From Paenibacillus rhizovicinus (GTDB lineage Bacteria; Bacillota; Bacilli; Paenibacillales; Paenibacillaceae): a stretch of DNA of 64,000 nucleotides. The notes beneath the pieces are model-generated. The model worked only from the letters and a program-made list of their open reading frames with translations. It searched no databases and was not told where the DNA came from. Position numbers and translations under genes: made by a program. Positions 16,755-25,863 of the stretch are shown here, piece by piece. The stretch lies in assembly GCF_010365285.1 (NCBI RefSeq), contig NZ_CP048286.1, positions 5,241,501 to 5,305,500 of the forward strand. The letters run 5' to 3'. How positions within the stretch are numbered: the first letter of the stretch is position 1; the number at the start of each line of letters is the position of its first letter.

Positions 16755-17493
16755 TTTGACAGGCAAAACAGCGCTGGTCACCGGTACGTCCGGCGGAATC
16801 GGCCAAGCCATTGCGGCAGGCCTTGCGGAAGCAGGCGCGTCCGTCGTGGCGGTCTCCGCATCGAACAGCAACGATACCGTCGCCATCGTGCGCGGGTTCG
16901 GAGGCTCGATCGAGCAAATCTCCGCCGACCTGAGCAATGCGGACGGCCTGGAGGACGTGTTCCAAGAGGCGCTCGGCTTCTTCGGCAGCATCGATATTCT
17001 CGTCAACAACGCGGGCACGATTCGCCGCACGCCGGCAGCCCAGCATGCCAGGAAAGACTGGTACGACGTTATTGATATTAACCTCAACTCGCTCTTCTTC
17101 TTAAGTCAATTGGCCGGCAATCACATGATCGAACGAGGCGGCGGCAAAATCATCAACATCGCGTCGCTGCTCAGCTTCCAAGGCGGCATCAACGTTCCCG
17201 GTTACACGGCGAGCAAGCATGCGGTGACGGGCATCACGAAAGCGCTGGCGAACGAATGGGCGAGCAAAGGCATTCAAGTCAACGCGATCGCGCCCGGTTA
17301 CATCGATACGCGCAACACGGCGCCGCTGCTTGCCGACGAGAAGCGGAGCCAGGCGATTCTGGAGCGCATTCCGGCGGGACGCTGGGGCAATCCGGAAGAT
17401 TTGAAGGGCCCGGCGGTATTCTTGGCTTCCGCGGCTTCGAACTACATGAACGGCCATGTGCTGTGCGTGGATGGCGGCTGGATGGCGCGATAG
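16744..17493 (+). CDS. kduD: 2-dehydro-3-deoxy-D-gluconate 5-dehydrogenase
   Basis: A 249-residue short-chain dehydrogenase: cofactor motif TGTSGGIGQAIA, NNAGTIRR, the catalytic Ser around SLLSFQGG, and YTASK with the catalytic Tyr and Lys. The N-terminus FDLTGKTALVTG and the segment ...APGYIDTRNT are typical of KduD. It reduces 2,5-diketo-3-deoxygluconate to KDG using NADH, the step after KduI. ATG 16744 is eight bases from GGGAG; the GTG at 16735 would overlap that site. Confidence 0.95.
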   Translation: MSFDLTGKTALVTGTSGGIGQAIAAGLAEAGASVVAVSASNSNDTVAIVRGFGGSIEQISADLSNADGLEDVFQEALGFFGSIDILVNNAGTIRRTPAAQHARKDWYDVIDINLNSLFFLSQLAGNHMIERGGGKIINIASLLSFQGGINVPGYTASKHAVTGITKALANEWASKGIQVNAIAPGYIDTRNTAPLLADEKRSQAILERIPAGRWGNPEDLKGPAVFLASAASNYMNGHVLCVDGGWMAR

Positions 17494-17579
17494 CTTCCTG
17501 TCCGTTGTCCGCCAGTAATCCGAATGCGTAGTGCGCCCCTATTGGCGCGTCAAATCGATCGTCCAGGAGGAACAGCGGT

Positions 17580-18242
17580 ATGAAAAAGTTGAAATTACTG
17601 CAGGACATGCATGAAGCCGGCGTCGTGGCGGTATTGCGGGGCAATTCGCCCGACGAGGTCGTCCGCATGGCGGAGAAAGCCATCGAAGGCGGCATCCTTG
17701 TCATTGAAATTACGATGACCGTCCCGTTCGCATGCGATGCCATTCGCACGCTCGCCATGAAGTATCAGAGCCGCGACGCTAGCGGGGATAACTATGCCAT
17801 CATCGGAGCGGGAACGGTGCTGGATGCCGAGACGGCGAGAGCCGCGCTCTTGGCAGGGGCGGAATTCGTCGTTTCCCCGAGCCTCGACGAGCCTACGGTA
17901 CGCCTGTGCAATCGCTACAGAGCACCGGTTCTTCCGGGCGCCATGACGGTGAAGGAAATCACCGCGGCGCTCGAGCTGGGAGTCGACGTCGTGAAATTAT
18001 TTCCGGGCAATCTGTATTCGCCATCGATCATTCCGACGCTGCGGGGACCGCTGCCGCAAGCAAATATTATGCCGACCGGCGGCGTAGGGCTCGAGAATCT
18101 GAAGGACTGGGTCAAGGCAGGGGCCTTCGCCGTGGGCATCGGTTCCGATTTGACCAAAGAAGCCGTTGCCAGCGGCGACTTCGACAACATTACGCGCAAA
18201 GCGAAAGCCTACATGGAGGCCTACCGCCAAGCGAAGGTGTAG
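17580..18242 (+). CDS. kdgA: KDPG/KHG aldolase (bifunctional 4-hydroxy-2-oxoglutarate aldolase type)
   Basis: A 220-residue class I aldolase. GVVAVLRGNSPDEV carries the family's Arg, IIGAGTVLDAETA the conserved Glu/Thr region, and DVVKLFPGNLYSP the Schiff-base Lys. It cleaves 2-keto-3-deoxy-6-phosphogluconate to pyruvate and glyceraldehyde 3-phosphate. KDG kinase (KdgK) is absent here and must be elsewhere. The ribosome site CAGGAGG is close to the ATG at 17580. Confidence 0.95.
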   Translation: MKKLKLLQDMHEAGVVAVLRGNSPDEVVRMAEKAIEGGILVIEITMTVPFACDAIRTLAMKYQSRDASGDNYAIIGAGTVLDAETARAALLAGAEFVVSPSLDEPTVRLCNRYRAPVLPGAMTVKEITAALELGVDVVKLFPGNLYSPSIIPTLRGPLPQANIMPTGGVGLENLKDWVKAGAFAVGIGSDLTKEAVASGDFDNITRKAKAYMEAYRQAKV

Positions 18243-18302
18243 CCGGTATAGCTGGTCGCGGACAGGCAATGCGCATATTTTGAAGTTCATGGGGGATTGG
18301 GA

Positions 18303-19097
18303 ATGAGTCAACTGTCGATTGAGATCCACAATGAAGACGGCAGCGTGCTTGCATCGGCTGCTGATGACGTACAAGCCAACCTTGTATACGGTCAAGCCTA
18401 TGCGCCCGGCGATGCCATCGTCGTCAAGAGCGATGAAGACAAGGTTCATCTGATGATTCAATTGGATGACGCCATGAATCCTGGACTTGTCTATTTCAGC
18501 GGGCAAGAATACCGGCTCCCGATTCCGTTCGGCGAGAAGCGTATCTCGTATTCGCCCAAAACCTTTTCGGGCGAGAAGCATGTGCTGCGCGTGCGGCTGG
18601 CCACGGAGGAAGAACGATCCGCCTACCGCAATCTGGCGATCAATGAATATGATCACCATGAGAATCAGGTTCTCTATCCGCATGCGCATGCCAACGTGGA
18701 AACCCGCGGCGAGGCTGTGTTCGCGGCCCGAAATGCCATTAACGGGAACGTGGTCAACGATTCGCACGGGGAATGGCCGTATGAATCGTGGGGCATCAAT
18801 CAGCGGGAGGATGCGGAGATCACGGTAAGCTTCGGCCGCACCGTCGTCATCGACAAGGTCGTGCTGACGCTTCGCGCGGACTTCCCGCATGATAACTACT
18901 GGGAGAACGTGACGCTCGCATTCTCGGACGGCAGCCAAGAGAAGGCCGATCTGATCAAGACCCATCGCCCGCAAGCGCTAAGCATAGCGCCACGGAAGGT
19001 CGAATCCGTTACGCTCAAGAATCTGATCAAATCCAATGATCCTTCGCCGTTTCCGGCGCTCAGCCAGATCGAAGTGTTCGGTCGGGAGTTGTCTTAA
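18303..19097 (+). CDS. Unassigned protein with galactose-binding-like C-terminal domain, kdu operon
   Basis: A 264-residue soluble protein without a signal peptide. Residues ~1-115 form a beta-rich domain (IEIHNEDGSVLASAADDVQANLVYG...). Residues ~130-264 look like an F5/8 type C or galactose-binding-like fold (AVFAARNAINGNVVNDSHGEWPYESWGINQREDAEITVSFGRTVVIDKVVLTLR... PSPFPALSQIEVFGREL). It follows kdgA by 60 bp in the same direction, so it is probably cotranscribed. A cytoplasmic carbohydrate-binding-like protein in a uronate operon is unexpected; it could be an enzyme, for example an opener of a unsaturated uronate, or a sugar-binding accessory. No function is assigned. Confidence 0.8.
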   Translation: MSQLSIEIHNEDGSVLASAADDVQANLVYGQAYAPGDAIVVKSDEDKVHLMIQLDDAMNPGLVYFSGQEYRLPIPFGEKRISYSPKTFSGEKHVLRVRLATEEERSAYRNLAINEYDHHENQVLYPHAHANVETRGEAVFAARNAINGNVVNDSHGEWPYESWGINQREDAEITVSFGRTVVIDKVVLTLRADFPHDNYWENVTLAFSDGSQEKADLIKTHRPQALSIAPRKVESVTLKNLIKSNDPSPFPALSQIEVFGRELS

Positions 19098-19116
19098 TAG
19101 CCATGCAACAAGAAAG

Positions 19117-19156
19117 GGCTGTCCCAGAAGTCATCCTAGATGACGATGGGGCAGCC
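19117..19156. terminator. Hairpin between convergent kdu operon and ABC exporter genes
   Basis: Arms 19117-19125 and 19148-19156 pair with one G-U; an internal GTCAT/ATGAC stem extends it. No clear T-run. The GGCTGTCCC end also resembles terminal repeats of small mobile elements, but no second end is seen. It probably acts as a shared terminator. Confidence 0.5.
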
Positions 19157-19331
19157 TCTCTGTCTTTAATTATATTAAAAAATACGGGTTAACCTAAAGC
19201 GGAGCAGGTCGAATGATTCTGCAGAAGCGTAGGTGAATGCTGCATTTCCCGGCCTACGCCGGTAAACGCAAACCAATCACCTTAAGCAATCGGAAGAACA
19301 TTCGCCTGCGCAGCTTCTTGGTTAACCCCCC

Positions 19332-21209
19332 CTAAACCACCCGCTGGAACTGGCTTGTAAACAGTTCATAATACAAGCCGCCGGCTTCGAGCAGCTGGCG
19401 ATGCGTGCCTTGTTCCGCGATTTCGCCGTCCCGGATGAAGATGATCCGATCGGCGTCTTGAATGGTGCTCAAGCGATGCGCGATCACGAAGCTTGTGCGG
19501 CCTTTCATCAACGTACGCATGGCATCGAGGATATGCATTTCCGTCCTCGTATCGATGCTGCTCGTCGCTTCGTCCAGGATCAGTATCGCGGGATCGGCAA
19601 GAATGGTTCGGGCAATGGTAAGCAGCTGCCGCTGGCCATGGCTTAAATTGCTGCCTTCCGACGTGAGCAGCGTATCGTAGCCTTGCGGAAGCTTCGTAAT
19701 GAAACTGTCCGCATTCGCGAGCTTCGCCGCCGCCTCGATTTCCTCATCCGTTGCCTGCAGGCGGCCGTATCGGATATTCTCGCGAATGCTGCCCGAGAAC
19801 ACGTAGGCGTCTTGCAGGACCATGCCGAGCTTGCCGCGCAAATGGTTTTTATCGACCTGGCGAATGTCGACGCCGTCGATCGTAATCGATCCGGCATCAA
19901 TGTCGTAGAACCGGGTCAACAGATTGACGATCGTCGTCTTGCCGGCGCCGGTCGGCCCGACCAGCGCGATTTTGTCGCCGGGCTTTGCCGCGAAGGATAC
20001 GTGCTTAAGAATCGGACGTTCCCGGTTATAACCGAAGGTAACCTCGCTGAAAACAACTTCCCCTTTCACGGCATCCAAAATATGCGTATCCCGTTGTTCC
20101 TCGAATTCCGTGTCCGTATCCAACACTTCAAAGACCCGCTCGGCCCCGGCGATCGCCGATTGGACCATATTGTATTGATTGGCCAATTCGTTAATGGGGC
20201 GGTTAAACTGTTTGGAATACGTCAATAAGCTTACGATAACGCCGATTGTCGTCCAGTCGTGAAGCGCCATCCACCCGCCGACTGCGGCGATGAGCGCGAA
20301 GCTCAAGTTATTCACCACGTTCATGACCGGTCCGACCATGCCGGATACGATTTGGGCCTTGATGCCGGCCTGGTTCAAATTCCGATTGATGGCTTGGAAT
20401 TGCCGAACGGCCGCTGCTTCCCGGCGAAATGCTTTGACGGTATTCTGGCCGCTTACCGTCTCTTCGATGAATCCGTTCAGCGCGCCGAGCGCCTGCTGCT
20501 GGCCTTTGAAATTCGTGCGGCTCAGCTCCGCGATCTTCTTCGTCGCAATCCACATCAGCGGAATGCATACCATGCTGACGCCGGTCAACGCCAAGTTCAG
20601 CCGCAGCATCATGATGAGCGAGCCGATCAGCGTAATGATGCTGGTCAGCATTTGAATGACGCTTTGGTTCAACGAATTGGACACATTCTCGATATCGTTC
20701 GTGGCGCGGCTCATCAGCTCGCCGTGCGAACGGCTATCGAAGAAGGGAAGGGGCAGTGCCTGATAGCGATCGAATACGTCATGCCGCAGCTCTTGGACCG
20801 TCCGGCCGGATACGCCCGTCATCACGTACGACTGTACCCAGGACACGATATTGCCCAGTACGTAGAAGCCAAGCATGAACAGGCATAACCGCACAAGGCC
20901 GCCGTAGTCGTGCGGAATAATATAGTCGTCTACGGCTTTTCCCATCAGATAGGGACCGACCAGGCCGACGACGGATCCCAGCAAGGTGAGAAGCGTGGCA
21001 AGCAGCATGCCCGTGCGTTGTCTGCCCAAGTAGCTCCAAAGCCGCTTGATCGTGGCATACGTGTTTTTCGGCCGCACTTTCGGGGCGATGTTCCTGCCGG
21101 GACCGCCTGGGCCACCGGGACCGCCGGGACCGCCGGGACCGCCGATGCCGATCGGGGAGGAAGGCGGCTTCATGCCACCTTGCTGCGTGCGATTAGCGTG
21201 CGTTGACAT
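19332..21209 (-). CDS. ABC exporter, fused membrane and ATPase domains (second subunit)
   Basis: A 625-residue half-transporter. Residues ~1-45 are unusual, with a run of about five GGP units. The six-helix exporter membrane domain (residues ~60-340) is followed by the ATPase: Walker A GPTGAGKTT, Q-loop VLQDAYVF, signature LSHGQRQLL, Walker B ILILDEATSS with the catalytic Glu, and H-loop IAHRLST. All catalytic residues are intact. The start ATG at 21209 is read from an RBS (GAGGAGG) lying inside the end of the upstream ABC gene, overlapping it by 17 bp. It probably forms a heterodimer with that gene's product to export drugs, lipids or peptides. Confidence 0.93.
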   Translation of the reverse strand: MSTHANRTQQGGMKPPSSPIGIGGPGGPGGPGGPGGPGRNIAPKVRPKNTYATIKRLWSYLGRQRTGMLLATLLTLLGSVVGLVGPYLMGKAVDDYIIPHDYGGLVRLCLFMLGFYVLGNIVSWVQSYVMTGVSGRTVQELRHDVFDRYQALPLPFFDSRSHGELMSRATNDIENVSNSLNQSVIQMLTSIITLIGSLIMMLRLNLALTGVSMVCIPLMWIATKKIAELSRTNFKGQQQALGALNGFIEETVSGQNTVKAFRREAAAVRQFQAINRNLNQAGIKAQIVSGMVGPVMNVVNNLSFALIAAVGGWMALHDWTTIGVIVSLLTYSKQFNRPINELANQYNMVQSAIAGAERVFEVLDTDTEFEEQRDTHILDAVKGEVVFSEVTFGYNRERPILKHVSFAAKPGDKIALVGPTGAGKTTIVNLLTRFYDIDAGSITIDGVDIRQVDKNHLRGKLGMVLQDAYVFSGSIRENIRYGRLQATDEEIEAAAKLANADSFITKLPQGYDTLLTSEGSNLSHGQRQLLTIARTILADPAILILDEATSSIDTRTEMHILDAMRTLMKGRTSFVIAHRLSTIQDADRIIFIRDGEIAEQGTHRQLLEAGGLYYELFTSQFQRVV

Positions 21210-22944
21210 AGGACACATCCTCCTCGTTCCATTGCGAACGATAAATATCTTGATAGATCGCGCTGCTCTGAAGCAGCTGTTCGTGGGTGCCTTCGGCCAC
21301 GATGATGCCTTGGTCCAGAACGAGAATCTTGTCTGCGTCCACGACCGACGAGATCCGCTGCGCGATGATCAAGTTCGTGCTCTGTTTCATCATCGTTCTG
21401 AGCGCCTTCTGGATGCGCGATTCCGTTCCGAGATCCAATGCGCTCGTGCTGTCGTCGAGGATCAAGATGTCGGGCTGCATCAGCAGCGCTCTGGCAATGG
21501 CGATTCGCTGCTTCTGGCCGCCGGATAAGTTCACGCCGCGCTGATTCAGGTCCGTGTCATAGCCGTCCGGCAGCAGCCTGATGAACGCGTGCGCAGCTGC
21601 GGCTTTGGCGGCAGCCTCGATTTCCTCCAGCGTGGCCTCGGGTCTGCCGAAGCTGATGTTATCCCGGATTTTCCCGCTGAATAGGATCGTTTGCTGCAGC
21701 ACGATGCCGATCCGGTTCCGCAGCGCGTCGAGCGGAATATCGCCGACGTCGCAGCCGTCGATGATCACCCTGCCTTCTGTCGCGTCATAGAAGCGGGGAA
21801 TCAAATGGACGAGCGAGGATTTGCCCGCGCCGGTGGCGCCTAATATCGCGACCGTCTGGCCGGGTTCGGCGCGGAAACTGATATTCCGCAGCACATAATC
21901 CTTGCGATCGTTGTCGTAGGCAAAGGAGACGTTATCGAAAATAATCTGCCCCGATCGAAGCGCGGCTTCCGCAAGCGGTGCCTCGTTCTCCGGCTGATCG
22001 TGCTCAGGCTCCATGTCCAGCACTTCCTGAATCCGGACGGCCGACGCCTGGGCACGGGGGATGAACGACAGCATGTTTCCCAGCATGAGCATGGAGAAGA
22101 GCAGCTGCGTAACGTAATTGATGAAAGCGATGAGATCGCCGACGGGAAGGCTGCCCTTCCAAGTCGCCGCGCCGCCGTACCAGAGCACGGCGACGGTGCT
22201 GACATTCATGATGAGCATCATGAACGGCATGTTGAGCGCGACGATCCGGCCGGCTTTGATCGCGATGCCGGTAAAGTCCTGATTCGCGCGGGCGAAGCGC
22301 TGGCGTTCATAGTCGGCGCGCACGAAGGATTTTACGACCCGGATGCCGGATAGATTCTCCTGGAGAACGGTGTTTACCCGGTCAAGCTTGGATTGGACGC
22401 TCGTGAAGAGCGGGAAGGAAGTCCGGATCAACACGAACAGCACGAGGAACAGCGCGGGAACGGCAACGGCCAGGATAAGCGTCAGCTTGAGGCTGATCAT
22501 GACCGCCATCACCAGGCTTCCGATGACGAGTAGCGGGGAGCGGATCATCCGCAGCATCATCTGAACGAAGGTTTGAACCTGCGTCACGTCGTTCGTCAGC
22601 CGGGTGATCAACGAGCCCGCATGCAGTTCATCCAGACGGCGAACGGACAGCTTCTGCACGTGTTGAAACAACCCGTTCCTGAGGTCCGCGCCGAAATTTT
22701 GAGAAGCCATGGTGGAGTAGACGGTGCAGCCGGCACCGCCGATTAAGCCGATCAGCGCGACGATGACCATCCAGAGTCCGGTGCTTTGAATAAGGCCGAG
22801 ATTGCCCTTGCCGATGCCGTCATTCACGATGCGAGCCATCAGCGTCGGCTGGAGCAAATCCATGCTGACCTCGAGCAGCATCAATAAAGGCGCGAATAAA
22901 GCGGATTTCCAGTAAGGCTTTAAATAGGATTTCAAGAGCCACAT
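21193..22944 (-). CDS. ABC exporter, fused membrane and ATPase domains (first subunit)
   Basis: A 583-residue half-transporter starting MWLLKSYLKPYWKSALFAPLL, typical of the YheI/LmrC-like partner of heterodimeric exporters. The membrane domain covers ~1-310. The ATPase has Walker A GATGAGKSS, Q-loop VLQQTILF, signature LSGGQKQRI, Walker B ILILDDSTSALD with Asp in place of the catalytic Glu, and an altered H-loop (IAQRIS, Gln instead of His). Such degenerate sites are the rule for one subunit of heterodimeric exporters, so only one ATP site should be fully active. Ribosome site GAGGTGAG precedes ATG 22944. Confidence 0.94.
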   Translation of the reverse strand: MWLLKSYLKPYWKSALFAPLLMLLEVSMDLLQPTLMARIVNDGIGKGNLGLIQSTGLWMVIVALIGLIGGAGCTVYSTMASQNFGADLRNGLFQHVQKLSVRRLDELHAGSLITRLTNDVTQVQTFVQMMLRMIRSPLLVIGSLVMAVMISLKLTLILAVAVPALFLVLFVLIRTSFPLFTSVQSKLDRVNTVLQENLSGIRVVKSFVRADYERQRFARANQDFTGIAIKAGRIVALNMPFMMLIMNVSTVAVLWYGGAATWKGSLPVGDLIAFINYVTQLLFSMLMLGNMLSFIPRAQASAVRIQEVLDMEPEHDQPENEAPLAEAALRSGQIIFDNVSFAYDNDRKDYVLRNISFRAEPGQTVAILGATGAGKSSLVHLIPRFYDATEGRVIIDGCDVGDIPLDALRNRIGIVLQQTILFSGKIRDNISFGRPEATLEEIEAAAKAAAAHAFIRLLPDGYDTDLNQRGVNLSGGQKQRIAIARALLMQPDILILDDSTSALDLGTESRIQKALRTMMKQSTNLIIAQRISSVVDADKILVLDQGIIVAEGTHEQLLQSSAIYQDIYRSQWNEEDVSYVNAR

Positions 22945-22963
22945 AGCGTCTCACCTCGATGGT

Positions 22964-23006
22964 TGTATACGTATGTATACGAATTCATTTGTATACAAAT
23001 GTATAC
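22964..23006 (-). promoter_or_regulatory. Four TGTATAC boxes, probable operator of the ABC exporter
   Basis: GTATAC occurs at 22965, 22975, 22991 and 23001, each preceded by T. Start-to-start spacing is 10, 16 and 10 bp, so two identical pairs lie 26 bp apart. The array begins 20 bp upstream of the first ABC gene's start. Such a tandem arrangement implies two repressor dimers; the regulator is not adjacent. Confidence 0.7.
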
Positions 23007-23185
23007 GCGTTTCTATGGCACTGTCAAGATTTGTTTTGCCTGCACGACCGCGATCGGCCAACTTGGTTATTCCGCTGGATGAATAGAAATGTTATTGTAT
23101 GAAGGTTCGCAATCGCTTCCACGTAATCGGCCTGCAAACGTATTCGTATTCGAAGCCTGAGATGCTGAAAGGAAGGTAACGCAAC

Positions 23186-24949
23186 GTGTGGCCGAAGCTA
23201 TCGAGACTCAATACCTTGCGCAATCAAATGTTATTCGGATTTCTTGCCGTCATGATGGTCATTCTAACCTTCGTCGGCGGCATCACCTTCAATTCGGTGT
23301 CGACGCTGCTCAAGAACAATGCCGAGAAGCATATTCAGCAGACCGCGGTTCAGACCAACGGACGACTGGAGGGCATTCTCGATCAAATCAATTCATTAAC
23401 GACGCTGGTGTCGACGAACGGGTACGTGCAGCAGCTGTTGTTGAAAGAAGTGCACGGACAGCCCTCCACGTTCGCGGAACGGCAGGCGCTCCCGCCGATC
23501 ATCAATCTCGTTCAAATGTACACGGACGGCATTAATTCGATCGAGCTGTATAACAAAGACCGCGCCAGGCTGTATCCGCTGGATGAAGGGAATCTCGGCG
23601 ACAAGGTCAGCGAGGATTGGATTCGGCAGGCGAACGAGGAGGAAGGCAGCATCGTCTGGTTCGGCATCGATCCGTCCAACCCCGTTTCGCTGCTCGCCAT
23701 ACGCCGAATTAGCCTCGTGGACCGTTATTTCTCCACGGGGGGCTATCTGCTCATTCGCGCGGACCGCAGTAAATTCGCGCTCAAAGATCCGCTTTCCGAT
23801 GACAGCGAAGCGGAGACGATGCTGCTTATGGCGCGGGACGGCCAATTGATTACGTCGAACGACGACTCGATCTCGCAGTCGGAAGCGGCGCGATTGACGG
23901 CGTCCGACGATCAGACCGTCAAGATCGGCAAGCGGTCGTTCATTCTCGTCAAACAGCGCTCTTCCGTAACCGGATGGACGTTGCTTATCCTGACGCCGGT
24001 CGACACGATTACGAAGGGCGTCTCCATCGTACGGACGACGATCGTCGTGTCTGCCTGCATCGGCACGATTCTGTTCATGCTGCTGTCCTTCTTCTTGTCT
24101 ACGGTCATTACCCGGCCGATATTCAGGCTGATCAAGACGATGAGAGGCACCCGCCTCGGCGTGCTGAAGCCTACGGATACGGTTTCTTCCACGATCGAAA
24201 TCAAGGAATTGAATTATTCGTACAATCAAATGGTCGACAACATCAACGAACTGATCAAGCTGGTGTACGAGAAGGAGCTGTCGCAGAGCCGGACGGAATT
24301 GAAGGCGCTGCAGGCGCAAATCCATCCGCATTTTCTGTTCAATACGCTGGATGCGTTATACTGGTCGTTATTGGAGAAGGACGAGGATCAGCTGGCCGCT
24401 TACGTCGTCGCCATGTCCGATCTGTTCCGCTACACCATTACGGGACCGAACAAGGACGAATGGGTCAGCCTGCGGGACGAGCTGGAGCATGTCGAGCGGT
24501 ATTTGCTTATTATGAAAATGCGGTTTGAAGACCGGCTTACGTGGCATATCGATGCCGCTGCCGAATTCGCGGACGTGCAGCTGCCGAAGCTGCTGCTGCA
24601 GCCGCTTGTGGAGAATGCCATTCTCCATGGCGTCGAGAGCACGGTCATGCCGGGACGCGTCGAATTGACCGTCGTGCAATCCGGCGATCATATCGTCATT
24701 ACGGTCGAGGACAACGGGGCCGGCATGGACGAAGAGAAGCTCAGGCTGCTCGCCGACGGTTTGGAGAGCGGAAAGGTGCCGTCTTCCAAAAATTCCGGCG
24801 TCGGCATCGCGAACGTGCAGCGGAGACTGCGGCTGTACTTCGCAAGCGATGACGATAAGTCGCCTGCCGGCATCGCGATCCAGAGCCGCAAGGGCGCCGG
24901 GACGCGAGTCAGCATTACAATACCGCTTAACGGGGGAAGAACGATATGA
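23186..24949 (+). CDS. Sensor histidine kinase, YesM type
   Basis: A 587-residue membrane kinase. It has a transmembrane helix at ~15-35, a large extracellular sensor domain (~36-285), a second helix (~290-312) and a HAMP-like linker. The His_kinase motif is LKALQAQIHPHFLFNTLDALYW with the phospho-acceptor His. The ATP site has LLLQPLVENAILHG, VEDNGAGM and SGVGIANVQRRLRLYF. GTG 23186 is nine bases from AAAGGAAGG. It overlaps its response regulator by four bases (ATGA). It probably senses an extracellular arabinose-containing sugar for the transporter that follows. Confidence 0.94.
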   Translation: MWPKLSRLNTLRNQMLFGFLAVMMVILTFVGGITFNSVSTLLKNNAEKHIQQTAVQTNGRLEGILDQINSLTTLVSTNGYVQQLLLKEVHGQPSTFAERQALPPIINLVQMYTDGINSIELYNKDRARLYPLDEGNLGDKVSEDWIRQANEEEGSIVWFGIDPSNPVSLLAIRRISLVDRYFSTGGYLLIRADRSKFALKDPLSDDSEAETMLLMARDGQLITSNDDSISQSEAARLTASDDQTVKIGKRSFILVKQRSSVTGWTLLILTPVDTITKGVSIVRTTIVVSACIGTILFMLLSFFLSTVITRPIFRLIKTMRGTRLGVLKPTDTVSSTIEIKELNYSYNQMVDNINELIKLVYEKELSQSRTELKALQAQIHPHFLFNTLDALYWSLLEKDEDQLAAYVVAMSDLFRYTITGPNKDEWVSLRDELEHVERYLLIMKMRFEDRLTWHIDAAAEFADVQLPKLLLQPLVENAILHGVESTVMPGRVELTVVQSGDHIVITVEDNGAGMDEEKLRLLADGLESGKVPSSKNSGVGIANVQRRLRLYFASDDDKSPAGIAIQSRKGAGTRVSITIPLNGGRTI

Positions 24950-25749
24950 GAAACCGAACCATTCTAATCGTCGACGACGAGCCGAGATCAAGAGAAGGCA
25001 TGAAGAAGATGCTGGCGTCCTGGGCATCCGGGGCTTACGAATTATTGACCGCCGATAACGGATTTACCGCGCTGTCCATCGTGGAGGAAACCGCGGTCGA
25101 CCTGATGATCACGGACATTCGCATGCCGGAAATCAACGGACTGAGCCTTGTCGCGCAGATGAAAGACAAGCGGCTGGCGCGTCAGCCTTCCGTCATCCTG
25201 ATCTCCGGCCATGCCGAATTCGAATACGCGCAGCAGGCGATTCAGCTGTCCGTGGTCAATTATTTGCTCAAGCCGGTTAGCAGAGAGAAGCTGATCGCGG
25301 CCGTCGAGGATGCGATCAAGGCGGGAGAAGAACGCGATCGGATCGGGCTTATGCGGAAGATGGCCGACCCGCAGCTGATGGCCGTTGCCGGCGGCGAAGC
25401 GAACTTAAGCGATCCGGTGAAGAGCGCGATGCAATACGTGGACGAGCATATGGGCGAAGCAGTCAGCCTGAAGGAAGTGGCGGATCATATCCATCTCAAC
25501 GGGAGCTATTTCAGCACGCTGTTCAAAGAGCAGAGCGGGATGACTTTCAGCGAATACGTCGTGCGCAGGAAGCTGCAGAAAGCGAAGGAAATGCTTGTGA
25601 AGACGAACCTGCCCATTGCCGAAATCGCCGAACGCGTCGGCTACCAGACCGCGAAATATTTCAACAAGCTGTTCAAGGAATATGAAACCATGAGCCCTGG
25701 GCAATATAGAACCGAGATGAACAAGGCGGATACCGAAATCCAAAAATAG
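24946..25749 (+). CDS. Response regulator, AraC-type output (YesN type)
   Basis: A 267-residue regulator. The receiver domain has the acidic pair Asp10-Asp11, the phospho-acceptor Asp57 (ITDIRMPEING) and the Lys of LLKPVSREKL. The C-terminal AraC domain (~165-262) has two helix-turn-helices (SLKEVADHIHLNGSYFSTLFKEQSGMTFSEYVVRRKL and PIAEIAERVGYQTAKYFNKLFKEY). Shorter than typical YesN because the linker is brief. Coupled to the kinase by ATGA overlap; the likely target is the operon starting at 25864. Confidence 0.95.
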   Translation: MRNRTILIVDDEPRSREGMKKMLASWASGAYELLTADNGFTALSIVEETAVDLMITDIRMPEINGLSLVAQMKDKRLARQPSVILISGHAEFEYAQQAIQLSVVNYLLKPVSREKLIAAVEDAIKAGEERDRIGLMRKMADPQLMAVAGGEANLSDPVKSAMQYVDEHMGEAVSLKEVADHIHLNGSYFSTLFKEQSGMTFSEYVVRRKLQKAKEMLVKTNLPIAEIAERVGYQTAKYFNKLFKEYETMSPGQYRTEMNKADTEIQK

Positions 25750-25816
25750 TGGAACTTTAGGCAAACGCCGTACCCTTATCCCCTTTGGGCAGCAATGATA
25801 AACTTAATTTCAAGAA

Positions 25817-25830
25817 GGAAAGCGCATACA
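25817..25830 (+). promoter_or_regulatory. CcpA cre-like site
   Basis: GGAAAGCGCATACA matches the cre consensus TGWAANCGNTNWCA at 12 of 14 positions and lies 34 bp before the binding-protein start codon, consistent with glucose repression of this operon. Confidence 0.4.
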
Positions 25831-25863
25831 TCCTTCGCATACGAATCAAGGGGGACTCTACGA

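Noticed and set aside
19117-19156. End of an insertion sequence
   Set aside because: The GGCTGTCCC end resembles some IS termini, but there is no transposase, no partner end and no target duplication; a shared terminator explains it better.
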